From NCBI RefSeq assembly GCF_015352985.1, contig NZ_JACYXF010000059.1, forward strand, positions 1 to 40,165: a stretch of DNA of 40,165 nucleotides. The letters run 5' to 3'. Position numbers and translations under genes: made by a program. The notes below the pieces were generated by a model that was not told the origin of the DNA, did not search any database, and was given only the letters and a program-made list of their open reading frames with translations. Shown piece by piece: positions 24,826 through 33,026 of the stretch (position 1 is its first letter; each line of letters begins with the position of its first letter). The stretch is from Noviherbaspirillum malthae (GTDB lineage Bacteria; Pseudomonadota; Gammaproteobacteria; Burkholderiales; Burkholderiaceae_D).

Positions 24826-26175
24826 CTACATTTTCCCTGTATGTTCAACTGACGGCAATGAAACGGATGGCGTCTCGAAAGTCTTCCGAATGTCCTCTAC
24901 AATAGGACCACAGTCCGGCAGATGAGAGGTTCGCCGTTCAACTTCGAAGATCAACTCGTCAATGACGCGATCCATTTCGACCAACGCCACGTTCAATTCG
25001 GGAAGTACCGTCGCATCATCTCCGGTCAGGTCAAGACATTCAAGCAAATCGGCCGAGAGTCCAGCTTGCATAGCCAGCGACTGAATACTTCGTACGCGCT
25101 TGCCTATGAAATCTAGCGCTATAGATTGCTTATGATGTTTGATTTTTTCTTGAAGGGCCGGCCATGCGCCTAATACCATGGTTAATCTCGCGAGCTTGCC
25201 GGCCACATCAATATTGTGATCTGATGTCGAATCAATGTCTTCCTTGGTCTGCAGAAGCTCATCTGCGACTGACAGGTATCGAGAGTCGAGCCGACCAGTA
25301 TTCAATCGTATTGCAATTCGAATCTGGCGTTTTCTGGCGCGCCGGGCAATCGTTTCTACTGTTTCCGCGACCGCGATGATGCGTGCTTCTGTGCAGATTC
25401 TTTCTTCAGTCAACGCTGAAGGGTATCCGCTTCCGTCAAGGCGCTCGTGGTGCTGTAAAACGCCCTGCAATACGCCGGGTGCCATATTTTGTATTTTTGA
25501 TAGGATGGCATAGCTCGTGATTGGGTGAACATGGATGAAGCGGCGCTCACTGCCTTGGATCGCTCGTCCTTTGGACAAGATTGTCCGGTCTGTATGCATT
25601 TCACCGAAATCATGGCAGATCGATGCCAGGAATAGATCCTGAAGCGTTCCCTGGCTTAATCCTATTCGTACTCCTAAACTGTGAGCTATGACGGCTGTTC
25701 TTAGAGAATGCAGATAAAGGTCATTTCGATCATCACGCATGACCGTCAGACGAAAGAGCAACGGCGCTGGTAGATGTAGCGTTCCCAGTATTGATTTATA
25801 ACCCTGTGGATCACCGGACCGCATCGTGATATTTCGTAGTATCGGATCTGCGGAAATGATGCGCTCCATATCTCGCACCATAGAGACTTCATCAACTGAG
25901 TCAGCCGCACAAAGCACCACATCCAAAGGAAGCTCTAGCCTATGGGCTATCAGGCGTAAATGAGTGCTTCGATTGACCCTTGCCCCCTTGGCCAATAGCT
26001 TCATGCCATTTTCGGCATAGATGTCCTGTTGTGCGATGACTTCATTCTTCTCACCTACTCGCGCTACCGCGTGTGTGAAGTGAGGATTTTGATCAGCTGC
26101 ATCCACTTGGACTCGCAATTCTTGATGTACCTCAGAATGCAACAACGTGGCAGCGTCATGTGCAACCGACATCAT
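24826..26175 (-). CDS. HD-GYP domain protein, probable c-di-GMP phosphodiesterase
   Basis: A 449-residue protein. A poorly conserved N-terminal 140 residues precede an HD-GYP domain: H155 (LYLHSL), HD at 188-189 (ICHDFGEMH), H217 (HVHPITSY), and the GYP signature HHERLDGSGYP at 242-252. The later metal-binding Asp of the family (AVADxxDA) is replaced by Glu (IIAVAETVETI), and the usual RPYR stretch is not obvious, so activity needs testing. A predicted helical region follows to the C terminus. It overlaps the upstream diguanylate cyclase gene by 4 bp (ATGA at 26172-26175), so both are co-translated. Confidence 0.85.
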   Translation of the reverse strand: MMSVAHDAATLLHSEVHQELRVQVDAADQNPHFTHAVARVGEKNEVIAQQDIYAENGMKLLAKGARVNRSTHLRLIAHRLELPLDVVLCAADSVDEVSMVRDMERIISADPILRNITMRSGDPQGYKSILGTLHLPAPLLFRLTVMRDDRNDLYLHSLRTAVIAHSLGVRIGLSQGTLQDLFLASICHDFGEMHTDRTILSKGRAIQGSERRFIHVHPITSYAILSKIQNMAPGVLQGVLQHHERLDGSGYPSALTEERICTEARIIAVAETVETIARRARKRQIRIAIRLNTGRLDSRYLSVADELLQTKEDIDSTSDHNIDVAGKLARLTMVLGAWPALQEKIKHHKQSIALDFIGKRVRSIQSLAMQAGLSADLLECLDLTGDDATVLPELNVALVEMDRVIDELIFEVERRTSHLPDCGPIVEDIRKTFETPSVSLPSVEHTGKM

Positions 26176-28076
26176 GCCGCTCCTGATGTTTCGTTGTGAT
26201 GGACACGTATTCGGCCTCGTCCAGCGGTCTTTGCCTGATACATGGCCTGGTCCGCACAGCGTAATAGCACCTCTTCCGTATTCCCGTGGCTTGGATAGGT
26301 GGCCACTCCAAGACTGGCTCCGACTGACACCTGACAGCCTTGAATAATGAATGGCTTCAAAAGCGCTTCCAGAATGCTTTGTGCAACTGTGGCTGCGTGC
26401 TCCTCTGTGTTGATAGTAGCGAGAAGTACCACGAATTCATCGCCTCCGATCCTTGCTACCGTATCGGAATCACGCAGGCATTCTGTTACGCGACGTCCAA
26501 CTTCCTTGAGCAACAGATCACCCGCATCATGCCCCATTTGATCATTAACAGCCTTGAACTTGTCGAGATCAAAATAGATCACTGAGAAGCAAGTGTTCTC
26601 TCTTTTCGCACGTAGCAAGCACTGGCGTAATCGATCAGCAAAAAGGTGTCGATTGGGCAGACCAGTAAGGGTGTCATGCTCAGCGCGATACTTAATTGCG
26701 TTGTCCTCCTGCTTTCTAGAAGTCACATCACTGTATGTGCCCAGCATGCGAACAGGCTCACCATTTTCGTTTCTGCGAACGACCATGCCCTTGGCGAGTA
26801 CCCATCGCTCTCCTTTTTCGGCGGCGAGCACGCGGTGCTCTACTTTGTAGCTATGTGTTTTAGCACGCAAATGCATTACAAGAGCTTGTTCAACTTGCAT
26901 AAGGTCGTCAGGATGGACGAGCTTTTGCAGCGCTTCCGGCGTGGCCGGAAGCACATCTTCCGCAACACCAAGGATTTCCTTGCTGCGACGTGACAATTGC
27001 AGTGTGCCGGCACCAATATTCCAGTCCCATACGCCGTCTTCAGCTCCGGAAAGCGCTAGGTTCCAACGTGCCTCACTTTCGGCTAACGCTGCCATGGCAC
27101 TTGCCTTTTGGCGCGCACTTGCTAGAACGAAGTACCCAATGCCGATGATAAGCATGGTCATGCCAATCCCGGATAAGATGTATACACGATATTGCTCGCG
27201 GTAGCGGTCAAACGCTACCTCTTCAGCTTTGCCGACAATAACAGTCAACTCATATTTCGGGAGCGATCGCCAGGCGTTCAAACGTTCAATGCCATCGACT
27301 TCGGAGGCTCGATGGTAGATGCCGGTAAGATGCGGACCGCTTCGTTGCACTTGGAAATTTGCTATCCTTGTCCCCATGCCAATTCCGTCCCCTTCGCGAG
27401 GTGATCTCGCGACAATGGTGCCGTCGGCACGCACTAGAGTTACAGCAGCACTTTCACCAAGTTTGATTCGATGATAGAACCGGGAAAAGTAAGCTGGTGC
27501 AACAGATATGACGATGACGCCATCAAAATGGCCAGCTATATCATAAATTGAGCGCGTGAACTGAATTGACCATTGGTTGCTTACCCTCCCAAGTACTGGA
27601 GCACTGATAAACAATCTGTCGATTTGACGCTGAGTATGTATTTTGAAGTGCTCACGGTCACTCAAATCAATGGCTTTTGCATTGGGGTCGGCACTTGAAA
27701 AGACGAGTCTTCCCTTGGCATCGAGGATGCTGACCTGAAATGATACTTCATCCTGAAGGTGCGCTTGCAAGCGACTGATAATCTCTCGATATCCGTTACG
27801 ATCGCGTATCCAATGAGAACGTAGACCAATCAACGAGAGATCGATGGTATTGACCGATGAATTGACTTCCTCGGCGAATGCGAGGGTGAGATTCTCGAGC
27901 TCCGTTTTGCTCTCCGTCTCAGCCAGCCTATATAGCTGGGACAAGCCAATGCCAATGGCCACCCATAATCCAATGATGGCGGTAAGCGTGAATAGGGATA
28001 CCTGTTTGCTTAGCCCGAAGCGTTTTCGGATGCCGACAAACCAATGTCGATAGACAAAGATATTATTCTTTTTCAT
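26172..28076 (-). CDS. Membrane diguanylate cyclase (Cache-PAS-GGDEF)
   Basis: A 634-residue protein that makes c-di-GMP. Membrane helices at about 27-47 and 299-320 flank a periplasmic PDC/Cache sensor (SILDAKGRLVFSSADPNA). A PAS domain at about 335-455 (GVWDWNIGAGTLQLS, ending WVLAKG and GTYSDVTSRK) links to the GGDEF domain at about 470-630. The catalytic GGDEF is intact at 544-548, and an RxxD inhibitory site (RDSD, 535-538) lies five residues upstream, so product feedback is expected. Start MKKNNIF at 28076. First gene of a two-gene operon with the HD-GYP protein. Confidence 0.93.
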   Translation of the reverse strand: MKKNNIFVYRHWFVGIRKRFGLSKQVSLFTLTAIIGLWVAIGIGLSQLYRLAETESKTELENLTLAFAEEVNSSVNTIDLSLIGLRSHWIRDRNGYREIISRLQAHLQDEVSFQVSILDAKGRLVFSSADPNAKAIDLSDREHFKIHTQRQIDRLFISAPVLGRVSNQWSIQFTRSIYDIAGHFDGVIVISVAPAYFSRFYHRIKLGESAAVTLVRADGTIVARSPREGDGIGMGTRIANFQVQRSGPHLTGIYHRASEVDGIERLNAWRSLPKYELTVIVGKAEEVAFDRYREQYRVYILSGIGMTMLIIGIGYFVLASARQKASAMAALAESEARWNLALSGAEDGVWDWNIGAGTLQLSRRSKEILGVAEDVLPATPEALQKLVHPDDLMQVEQALVMHLRAKTHSYKVEHRVLAAEKGERWVLAKGMVVRRNENGEPVRMLGTYSDVTSRKQEDNAIKYRAEHDTLTGLPNRHLFADRLRQCLLRAKRENTCFSVIYFDLDKFKAVNDQMGHDAGDLLLKEVGRRVTECLRDSDTVARIGGDEFVVLLATINTEEHAATVAQSILEALLKPFIIQGCQVSVGASLGVATYPSHGNTEEVLLRCADQAMYQAKTAGRGRIRVHHNETSGAA

Positions 28077-28311
28077 TGAAGTCGAAAAAAGCTATTGACG
28101 CCTAAAGCGAGCGTGAATAAGCCGGAACAACTTCATTGGAACGGATTCGTCGGGTTTTAGGACGATATCCCCAGGCGTGGAAATGTCAGCGGCTAGCAGT
28201 GTTTATTCTCAGGTATTACTTTTTGTGCGAGTCTATGAAATTGCTACAGGTTGAACTGAGAGTTCAGCGTTGAAGGCTCCTTGGTCGCGGAATCACGCTG
28301 ACATCACTGTA

Positions 28312-28896
28312 TTAGTTCGATGAAAAATCTTTAAGCAAACTGACGGCATCAACCAGTACCTGCTCTGAGATTGAGTTCCCTTTGGTGGCTCTCGCAATCA
28401 CCAAGGCACCTACTAGTGTCGCCAATATCCCAAGCGGGAGGTGTTCTTTAGCGCGATCTGACTGCTCTATACATGTACTTAGCTCTGCGGCGACCGCTTT
28501 CAACCCGTGTACATACTCCGCCTGCAGCTGGGAGTTCTCCGCCGCCCGTGCGACATCCCCTGCCAAGGCGGCGATTGGGCAGCCATGACCGGGGTTGTCA
28601 CGATGGAGGGCTGAAAGATAATTGTCGATGAACGGTTCCAGCGTACGACGCCCCTCCTTGTCCTTCCACGTTGTTCGTACTTCCTCGACTTGGCCATACG
28701 CCCCAGCGCATGCTTCTGCAGCGAGAGTCGCTTTGGATGCAAAATGCTTGTAGAAGCCGCCATGCGTCATAGATGCGCCGTGCATTACGTCCGCCACGGT
28801 CACATTCTCGATGCCCTTTTCTCGAAAAAGATATGACGCCCTATTGACGATCTTCAACCGATTGCACGCTGACACCATCTTACTTGACTTCGGCAC
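28312..28896 (-). CDS. TetR-family repressor
   Basis: A 194-residue TetR-type regulator. The DNA-binding helices are at about 10-55 (RASYLFREKGIENVTVADVM, then ASMTHGGFYKHFASKATLAA), with the GGFYKHF recognition-helix motif. The ligand domain has the conserved GCPIAALAGDVARA segment of the TetR_C_11/16-like groups. The GTG at 28894-28896 is taken as start because AAAGGAGA lies 8-15 bases before it; the ATG at 28959 would run through this site. It diverges from the chemoreceptor gene; autoregulation through the palindrome at 28918-28933 is likely. Its ligand is unknown. Confidence 0.85.
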   Translation of the reverse strand: MPKSSKMVSACNRLKIVNRASYLFREKGIENVTVADVMHGASMTHGGFYKHFASKATLAAEACAGAYGQVEEVRTTWKDKEGRRTLEPFIDNYLSALHRDNPGHGCPIAALAGDVARAAENSQLQAEYVHGLKAVAAELSTCIEQSDRAKEHLPLGILATLVGALVIARATKGNSISEQVLVDAVSLLKDFSSN

Positions 28897-28917
28897 TTGA
28901 TTTCTCCTTTGCAACAA

Positions 28918-28933
28918 TAATAGATGACTATCA
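28918..28933. promoter_or_regulatory. Candidate TetR operator
   Basis: TAATAG-ATGA-CTATCA, arms 5 of 6 complementary, just upstream of the ribosome binding site of the TetR gene. Position and size suit autorepression; the match is imperfect. Confidence 0.35.
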
Positions 28934-29048
28934 ACATATATACAAGAAGCCGGAAGCAAGAGGTCAAAACATTACAGTTGCCTCTATTGGTCTACACCGT
29001 TCTACCGAGAATTGACATGGAAATCCGCGATATACCACACGTGCGATA

Positions 29049-29062
29049 TTGATTCAGATCAA
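29049..29062. promoter_or_regulatory. FNR/ANR-type box upstream of the chemoreceptor
   Basis: TTGAT-TCAG-ATCAA matches the FNR consensus TTGATNNNNATCAA at all ten fixed bases. A -10-like TTTAAT lies at 29085-29090. With a start point near 29097 the box is centred at -41.5, the class II FNR activator position. Confidence 0.85.
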
Positions 29063-29084
29063 TGTTTCTTAGATGCAAGATGGA

Positions 29085-29090
29085 TTTAAT
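29085..29090 (+). promoter_or_regulatory. -10 element of the FNR-dependent promoter
   Basis: TTTAAT, 29.5 bp downstream of the FNR-box centre, as in known class II FNR promoters. The predicted start point is about 65 bases before the chemoreceptor ATG at 29162. Confidence 0.6.
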
Positions 29091-29161
29091 GGGCACCACT
29101 GTGCTGCGAGACATTAAGGCACTTCCCAGACCTAATGGCTTTTCCAATCAGGAGTGCAACA

Positions 29162-30793
29162 ATGCGCAAGAATTTTCCCGTCAACGACAATGAATATCTC
29201 CTTCAAGACAACCGTCCGATCGTCTCCAAGACCGATCTGAAGGGCAGAATTACCTATGTCAATCCATACTTTGTCGAGGTCAGCGGCTTTACAGAGGTCG
29301 AGTTGATGGGTGCGCCACATAACATTGTCCGTCATCCGGACATGCCGGAAGCCGCTTTCTCTGACCTGTGGCAGTGCCTCAAGGGAGGTGAACTCTGGAG
29401 TGCACTGGTGAAGAACCGACGTAAGGACGGCGGATATTACTGGGTCATCGCCAATGTCACTCCCATTACCGAAAATGGTGAGATCATCGGATACATGTCG
29501 GTACGCACTAAGCCAACGCGCCAGCAAATCGAAACCGCAGTACAGGTATATGCCGAAATGCAGAAAGGCCAGCAAAGTCGCATGACTGTTATCAAAGGGC
29601 AGGTTCAAGCTACATCCGTTCTCGCAAAACTTGTGCGGCGAACAGGTATGTCGCTGTCGGGACGTCTTGCCGCATCGTTATGCCCGTCGATCGCGCTGGC
29701 TTTGTATGCCCTCTACTACCTGATAGGTAGCCAAGGGTCACTACCTTCCTGGCTGCCTTATGCATGCATGGCCAGCGGGTGGCTAAACTTGATTCTGTGG
29801 ACTTATCTGCATCGTTCAGTCGTCCAGCCCCTTTCACAAGCGACGTCTCTCGCAAAATCACTGGCTGGCGGAGACTTGGCTCACCATCAAATTACACGTT
29901 GCCAAGGTGAGGTGGGCCTGCTTTCGCAGGCACTTGGTCAAATGAATGTCAATTTGCTAGCCGCCATTGGCGACATCCGTGACAACGTAGCTACGATAAA
30001 CCGGGCCACGGCTGAAATTGCTGCAGGCAACATGGACCTGTCAGCCCGTACTGAAACGCAGGCGGCAAGCCTGGAAGAGACTGCCTCGAGCATGGAGCAA
30101 TTCGCGGCAACGGTAAGCGCGAATGCGAGCAATGCGCAACAGGCGAGCCAGTTAGCCGAACAAGCCAGTGCCATTGCACGCCAAGGAGATAAGACTGTTG
30201 CCGATATGGGAGAAACAATGGGGGCGATTTCCGACTCCGCCAGACGCGTTGTTGACATTATCGCCACCATCGATGGAATTGCCTTCCAAACCAATATTCT
30301 GGCGCTAAATGCGGCCGTTGAGGCTGCAAGGGCCGGCGAAGCAGGACGTGGCTTTGCGGTTGTTGCGACTGAAGTACGCAACCTTGCGCAACGTTCAGCC
30401 ACCGCAGCAAAGGAGATCAAAAATTTAATTGAAGACTCAGTTGATAAAGTCAATGCGGGCAATGATTTGGTCACGGGCGCTCGGCAGACAATGGACCAGG
30501 TAGTTGAAGCAGTTGCGCGGGTCTCCAATAGGGTTACAGAAATTACCGCTGCCAGTAACGAACAGGCACTAGGCGTGCAGCAAGTCAACCACGCAGTCGG
30601 TCATATGGATGAAGTCACACAACAAAACGCGGCATTGGTGGAGCAAGCTGCAGCGGCGTCGCGTACACTTCACGAGCAGGCAAAACATCTTGCACATGCG
30701 GTCTCAGTGTTTAGCATCGGTGCAAGTGTTCCCGCATCTCCGCCAACGCATTTGCGCAATTCGGTTGACCAGGATTCCTTGCCTGTGCAGTAG
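29162..30793 (+). CDS. Aer-like PAS-containing methyl-accepting chemotaxis protein
   Basis: A 543-residue chemoreceptor. An N-terminal PAS domain at about 20-115 (PYFVEVSGFTEVELMGAPHN, with the MPEAAFSDLW loop of Aer-type PAS domains that bind FAD) is followed by two membrane helices at about 165-215. There is no classic periplasmic ligand domain, so redox or oxygen is sensed from inside. The signalling region contains the conserved hairpin tip LNAAVEAARAGEAGRGFAVV. The ATG at 29162 has CAGGAG 9 bases upstream. The perfect FNR box upstream fits an energy-taxis receptor made under low oxygen. A CheW-like gene follows at 196 bp. Confidence 0.92.
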   Translation: MRKNFPVNDNEYLLQDNRPIVSKTDLKGRITYVNPYFVEVSGFTEVELMGAPHNIVRHPDMPEAAFSDLWQCLKGGELWSALVKNRRKDGGYYWVIANVTPITENGEIIGYMSVRTKPTRQQIETAVQVYAEMQKGQQSRMTVIKGQVQATSVLAKLVRRTGMSLSGRLAASLCPSIALALYALYYLIGSQGSLPSWLPYACMASGWLNLILWTYLHRSVVQPLSQATSLAKSLAGGDLAHHQITRCQGEVGLLSQALGQMNVNLLAAIGDIRDNVATINRATAEIAAGNMDLSARTETQAASLEETASSMEQFAATVSANASNAQQASQLAEQASAIARQGDKTVADMGETMGAISDSARRVVDIIATIDGIAFQTNILALNAAVEAARAGEAGRGFAVVATEVRNLAQRSATAAKEIKNLIEDSVDKVNAGNDLVTGARQTMDQVVEAVARVSNRVTEITAASNEQALGVQQVNHAVGHMDEVTQQNAALVEQAAAASRTLHEQAKHLAHAVSVFSIGASVPASPPTHLRNSVDQDSLPVQ

Positions 30794-30989
30794 CAGAACG
30801 TTCAACGCACGAAAAAACGCAGCCGAATAGACTTGGCTAGTAAGCACACGCATCGTGATGCCTACGGCGTTGGTGACGCTTTCATTTTGCGCGTGCGTTA
30901 CCCGCCGCACATTTGAAATTTGTGATTTTCCAAGACAATGAATTGCAAACGAAAAGCACCGGGACAGCGGGCAATGCTTGACAATAAAG

Positions 30990-31433
30990 ATGAACAAGAC
31001 GATCGCATTCCCCCCGGTTTCCCTTTTACGCTTTTGTGCCAGGCAGAGTGAACTGGCGCTCGACGCTCGGTACGTGCGCTTGATTACAACGACCGCTTCG
31101 ACCCACATTTTGAGGGAGAAAGAAGATGCTCGTGGCTTGATCGCGTGGTATAAAGAGAAAGCAATTCCTGTTGTCGATATTGGCCAACTGGTGGGCGATG
31201 GCACTTACCTACGCCCGATGGTGATACTGGAGCTACAAAGGCTTTACGTAGCCATCATTGTTGATGAAGTCAGAGGGCTCATCGAGCTGCCGGCGCACGC
31301 AATTGAGGTACAAACGGAAACAGATATTGACCCTAGAAATCTAATTCACGGGACATTCAATGCTGAACAGGGACGGGTTCTGATTCTGGACATCGAACGA
31401 TTTTTCACACCACTGTTATACGAACTACGATAA
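30990..31433 (+). CDS. CheW-like chemotaxis coupling protein
   Basis: A 147-residue protein with a CheW fold: an N-terminal strand set (VSLLRFCARQSELALDARYV), a GLIAWYKEKAIPVVDI strand region and VAIIVDEVRGLIELPAHAI, as in CheW-like adaptor domains. CheW links receptors to CheA. The ATG at 30990 is used; an in-frame TTG lies at 30978. It sits 196 bp after the Aer-like receptor, so it may couple that receptor to a chemotaxis pathway elsewhere. It is divergent from typical CheW, so a specialised role is possible. Confidence 0.7.
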   Translation: MNKTIAFPPVSLLRFCARQSELALDARYVRLITTTASTHILREKEDARGLIAWYKEKAIPVVDIGQLVGDGTYLRPMVILELQRLYVAIIVDEVRGLIELPAHAIEVQTETDIDPRNLIHGTFNAEQGRVLILDIERFFTPLLYELR

Positions 31434-31507
31434 CGCCGACCCGAGAACAACTTCTAACTGATCCGTGTCTATGTCATACAGCAAACTGCATTAGCCTGGC
31501 CTAGAAT

Positions 31508-32893
31508 TTAACTGGCCATCACGTGCTGCCCTCCATCCACTGGAATCACCGTGCCGGTTAACATTTTTCCACCATCTCCGACCAGGTATGCTGCCAGTGC
31601 GCCAACGTCATCGATACTCGCCAGGCGCTTCTGCGGAGCCTGCGCTGCCGCTCTTTCGAGCAGTTCGTCAAAACGGTCAAGACCACTGGCTGCTCGGGTG
31701 CGCATCGGTCCAGGAGAGATCGCATGCACACGTATATCTTTTGGTCCCAATTCCGCTGCCAGATAGCGCGCGGTGCTCTCAAGTGCCGCCTTGACCGGCC
31801 CCATCAAATTGTAGTGCTCGACCACCCGTTCCGATCCATAGAAGCTCACTGTCAGCAAACATCCTCCCTGGCGCATCAACGGTTCAGCCAGCCGTGCGAT
31901 ACGAATAAAGGAATGACATGACACATCCATTGCCATTGCAAAGCCCGCCGCTGAACAATCGGTGACACGGCCATGCAGATCCTCCTTGGGTGCATAGGCA
32001 ATCGAATGCAATACGAAGTCCAGCCTGCCCCATTCCCGCTCGATTCGCTCGAACAGTCCTTCGAGTTGGCCAGGAATGCGTACATCACATGGTGCAATGA
32101 TGGAACACCCAAGCGCTTCCGCCAATGGCTCAACAAAAGGCTTGGCCTTGTCATTTACGTAAGTCACTGCCAATTCGGCCCCTGCTACTCGAAACGCGTG
32201 CGCGCAGCCATAAGCTATGGAGTGTTCGTTGGCAATTCCCAGCACCAGCCCACGTCGGCCGCGCAAGCTGAACGGCGCTGCAACCGATCCTTCCACGAAC
32301 GGTGCCATCCCCGGCGCAGTCGCTCCGGAAGAATTTGCTGGCGACGTGGCACCTCCTCCTTCGGGCGTTGATTGAGTGTTCCTCGCATCAAGCTGCTCTC
32401 GGTAACGCTGTCGGTGCGCGACCGCGACTTCCGGCACCTCGATGACGGGCCGCCGGATTTTTTCCGTCGGCGCAAGCACTTCCGCCGTGCCGGTGACCAC
32501 GTCTTCACCTTGCTGATTGGTACAGCGGCAATCAAAGTAGATCACCTTGCGCGTAGGGTCTTTTTCTCTTGCGGTCACAGTGACGGTCACGGTGTCACCG
32601 ATTCCGACCGGATGCTTGAAACGTAAATCCTGCCCCAAGTAAATCGTGCCCGCACCCGGCAATTTTGTTCCAAGCACTGCAGAAATCAAGGATCCCGCCC
32701 ACATGCCATGGCCGACTACCTTGTGGAAGCGATTGCCTGCCGCAAAGACCGGATCGAGATGCGCCGGATTGACGTCACCGGATACTGCGGCAAACAGTTC
32801 AATGTCTTCCGGTAACAGTGTGCGAACGAGTTGTGCGTGGTCTCCGACAGCGACTTCGTCGAACGTAAAATTTTCGACTGTTCGAGCATTCAT
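31508..32893 (-). CDS. MaoC-FabI fusion: (R)-hydratase-like domain plus enoyl reductase-like domain
   Basis: A 461-residue fusion. Residues 1-150 are a MaoC hot-dog domain with the hydratase site SGDVNPAHLD (D40, H45) and GHGMW; residues 150-205 a flexible Pro/Gly/Ser/Ala linker; residues 207-461 a FabI-like short-chain dehydrogenase with NADH-binding GIANEHSIAYG (219-229) and the catalytic pair Y361 and K368. The position of E. coli FabI Y146 is Phe (F351, in SFYGSERVV). It is a single uninterrupted frame with no internal ribosome binding site. Likely chemistry: dehydration of (R)-3-hydroxyacyl thioesters and NADH reduction of the enoyl product, or the reverse. It diverges from phaC over 133 bp. 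Confidence 0.85.
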   Translation of the reverse strand: MNARTVENFTFDEVAVGDHAQLVRTLLPEDIELFAAVSGDVNPAHLDPVFAAGNRFHKVVGHGMWAGSLISAVLGTKLPGAGTIYLGQDLRFKHPVGIGDTVTVTVTAREKDPTRKVIYFDCRCTNQQGEDVVTGTAEVLAPTEKIRRPVIEVPEVAVAHRQRYREQLDARNTQSTPEGGGATSPANSSGATAPGMAPFVEGSVAAPFSLRGRRGLVLGIANEHSIAYGCAHAFRVAGAELAVTYVNDKAKPFVEPLAEALGCSIIAPCDVRIPGQLEGLFERIEREWGRLDFVLHSIAYAPKEDLHGRVTDCSAAGFAMAMDVSCHSFIRIARLAEPLMRQGGCLLTVSFYGSERVVEHYNLMGPVKAALESTARYLAAELGPKDIRVHAISPGPMRTRAASGLDRFDELLERAAAQAPQKRLASIDDVGALAAYLVGDGGKMLTGTVIPVDGGQHVMAS

Positions 32894-32954
32894 GCAGGCA
32901 TCCTGGCATTCGTTGAGCGAGGCGACAGGATAATTTTCGCCATTCCCGATGTAC

Positions 32955-32968
32955 TTGATCCAGGTCAG
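32955..32968. promoter_or_regulatory. Candidate FNR-like site upstream of phaC
   Basis: TTGAT-CCAG-GTCAG matches 8 of 10 fixed FNR bases. A TATCTT at 32991-32996 is again exactly 29.5 bp from the box centre, giving the same class II geometry as at 29049-29062. Confidence 0.45.
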
Positions 32969-33026
32969 GTTTTTTTGGCAAACGTTTGTTTATCTTCGGC
33001 GGATCAACTTCTCAAAGACCTATCCA

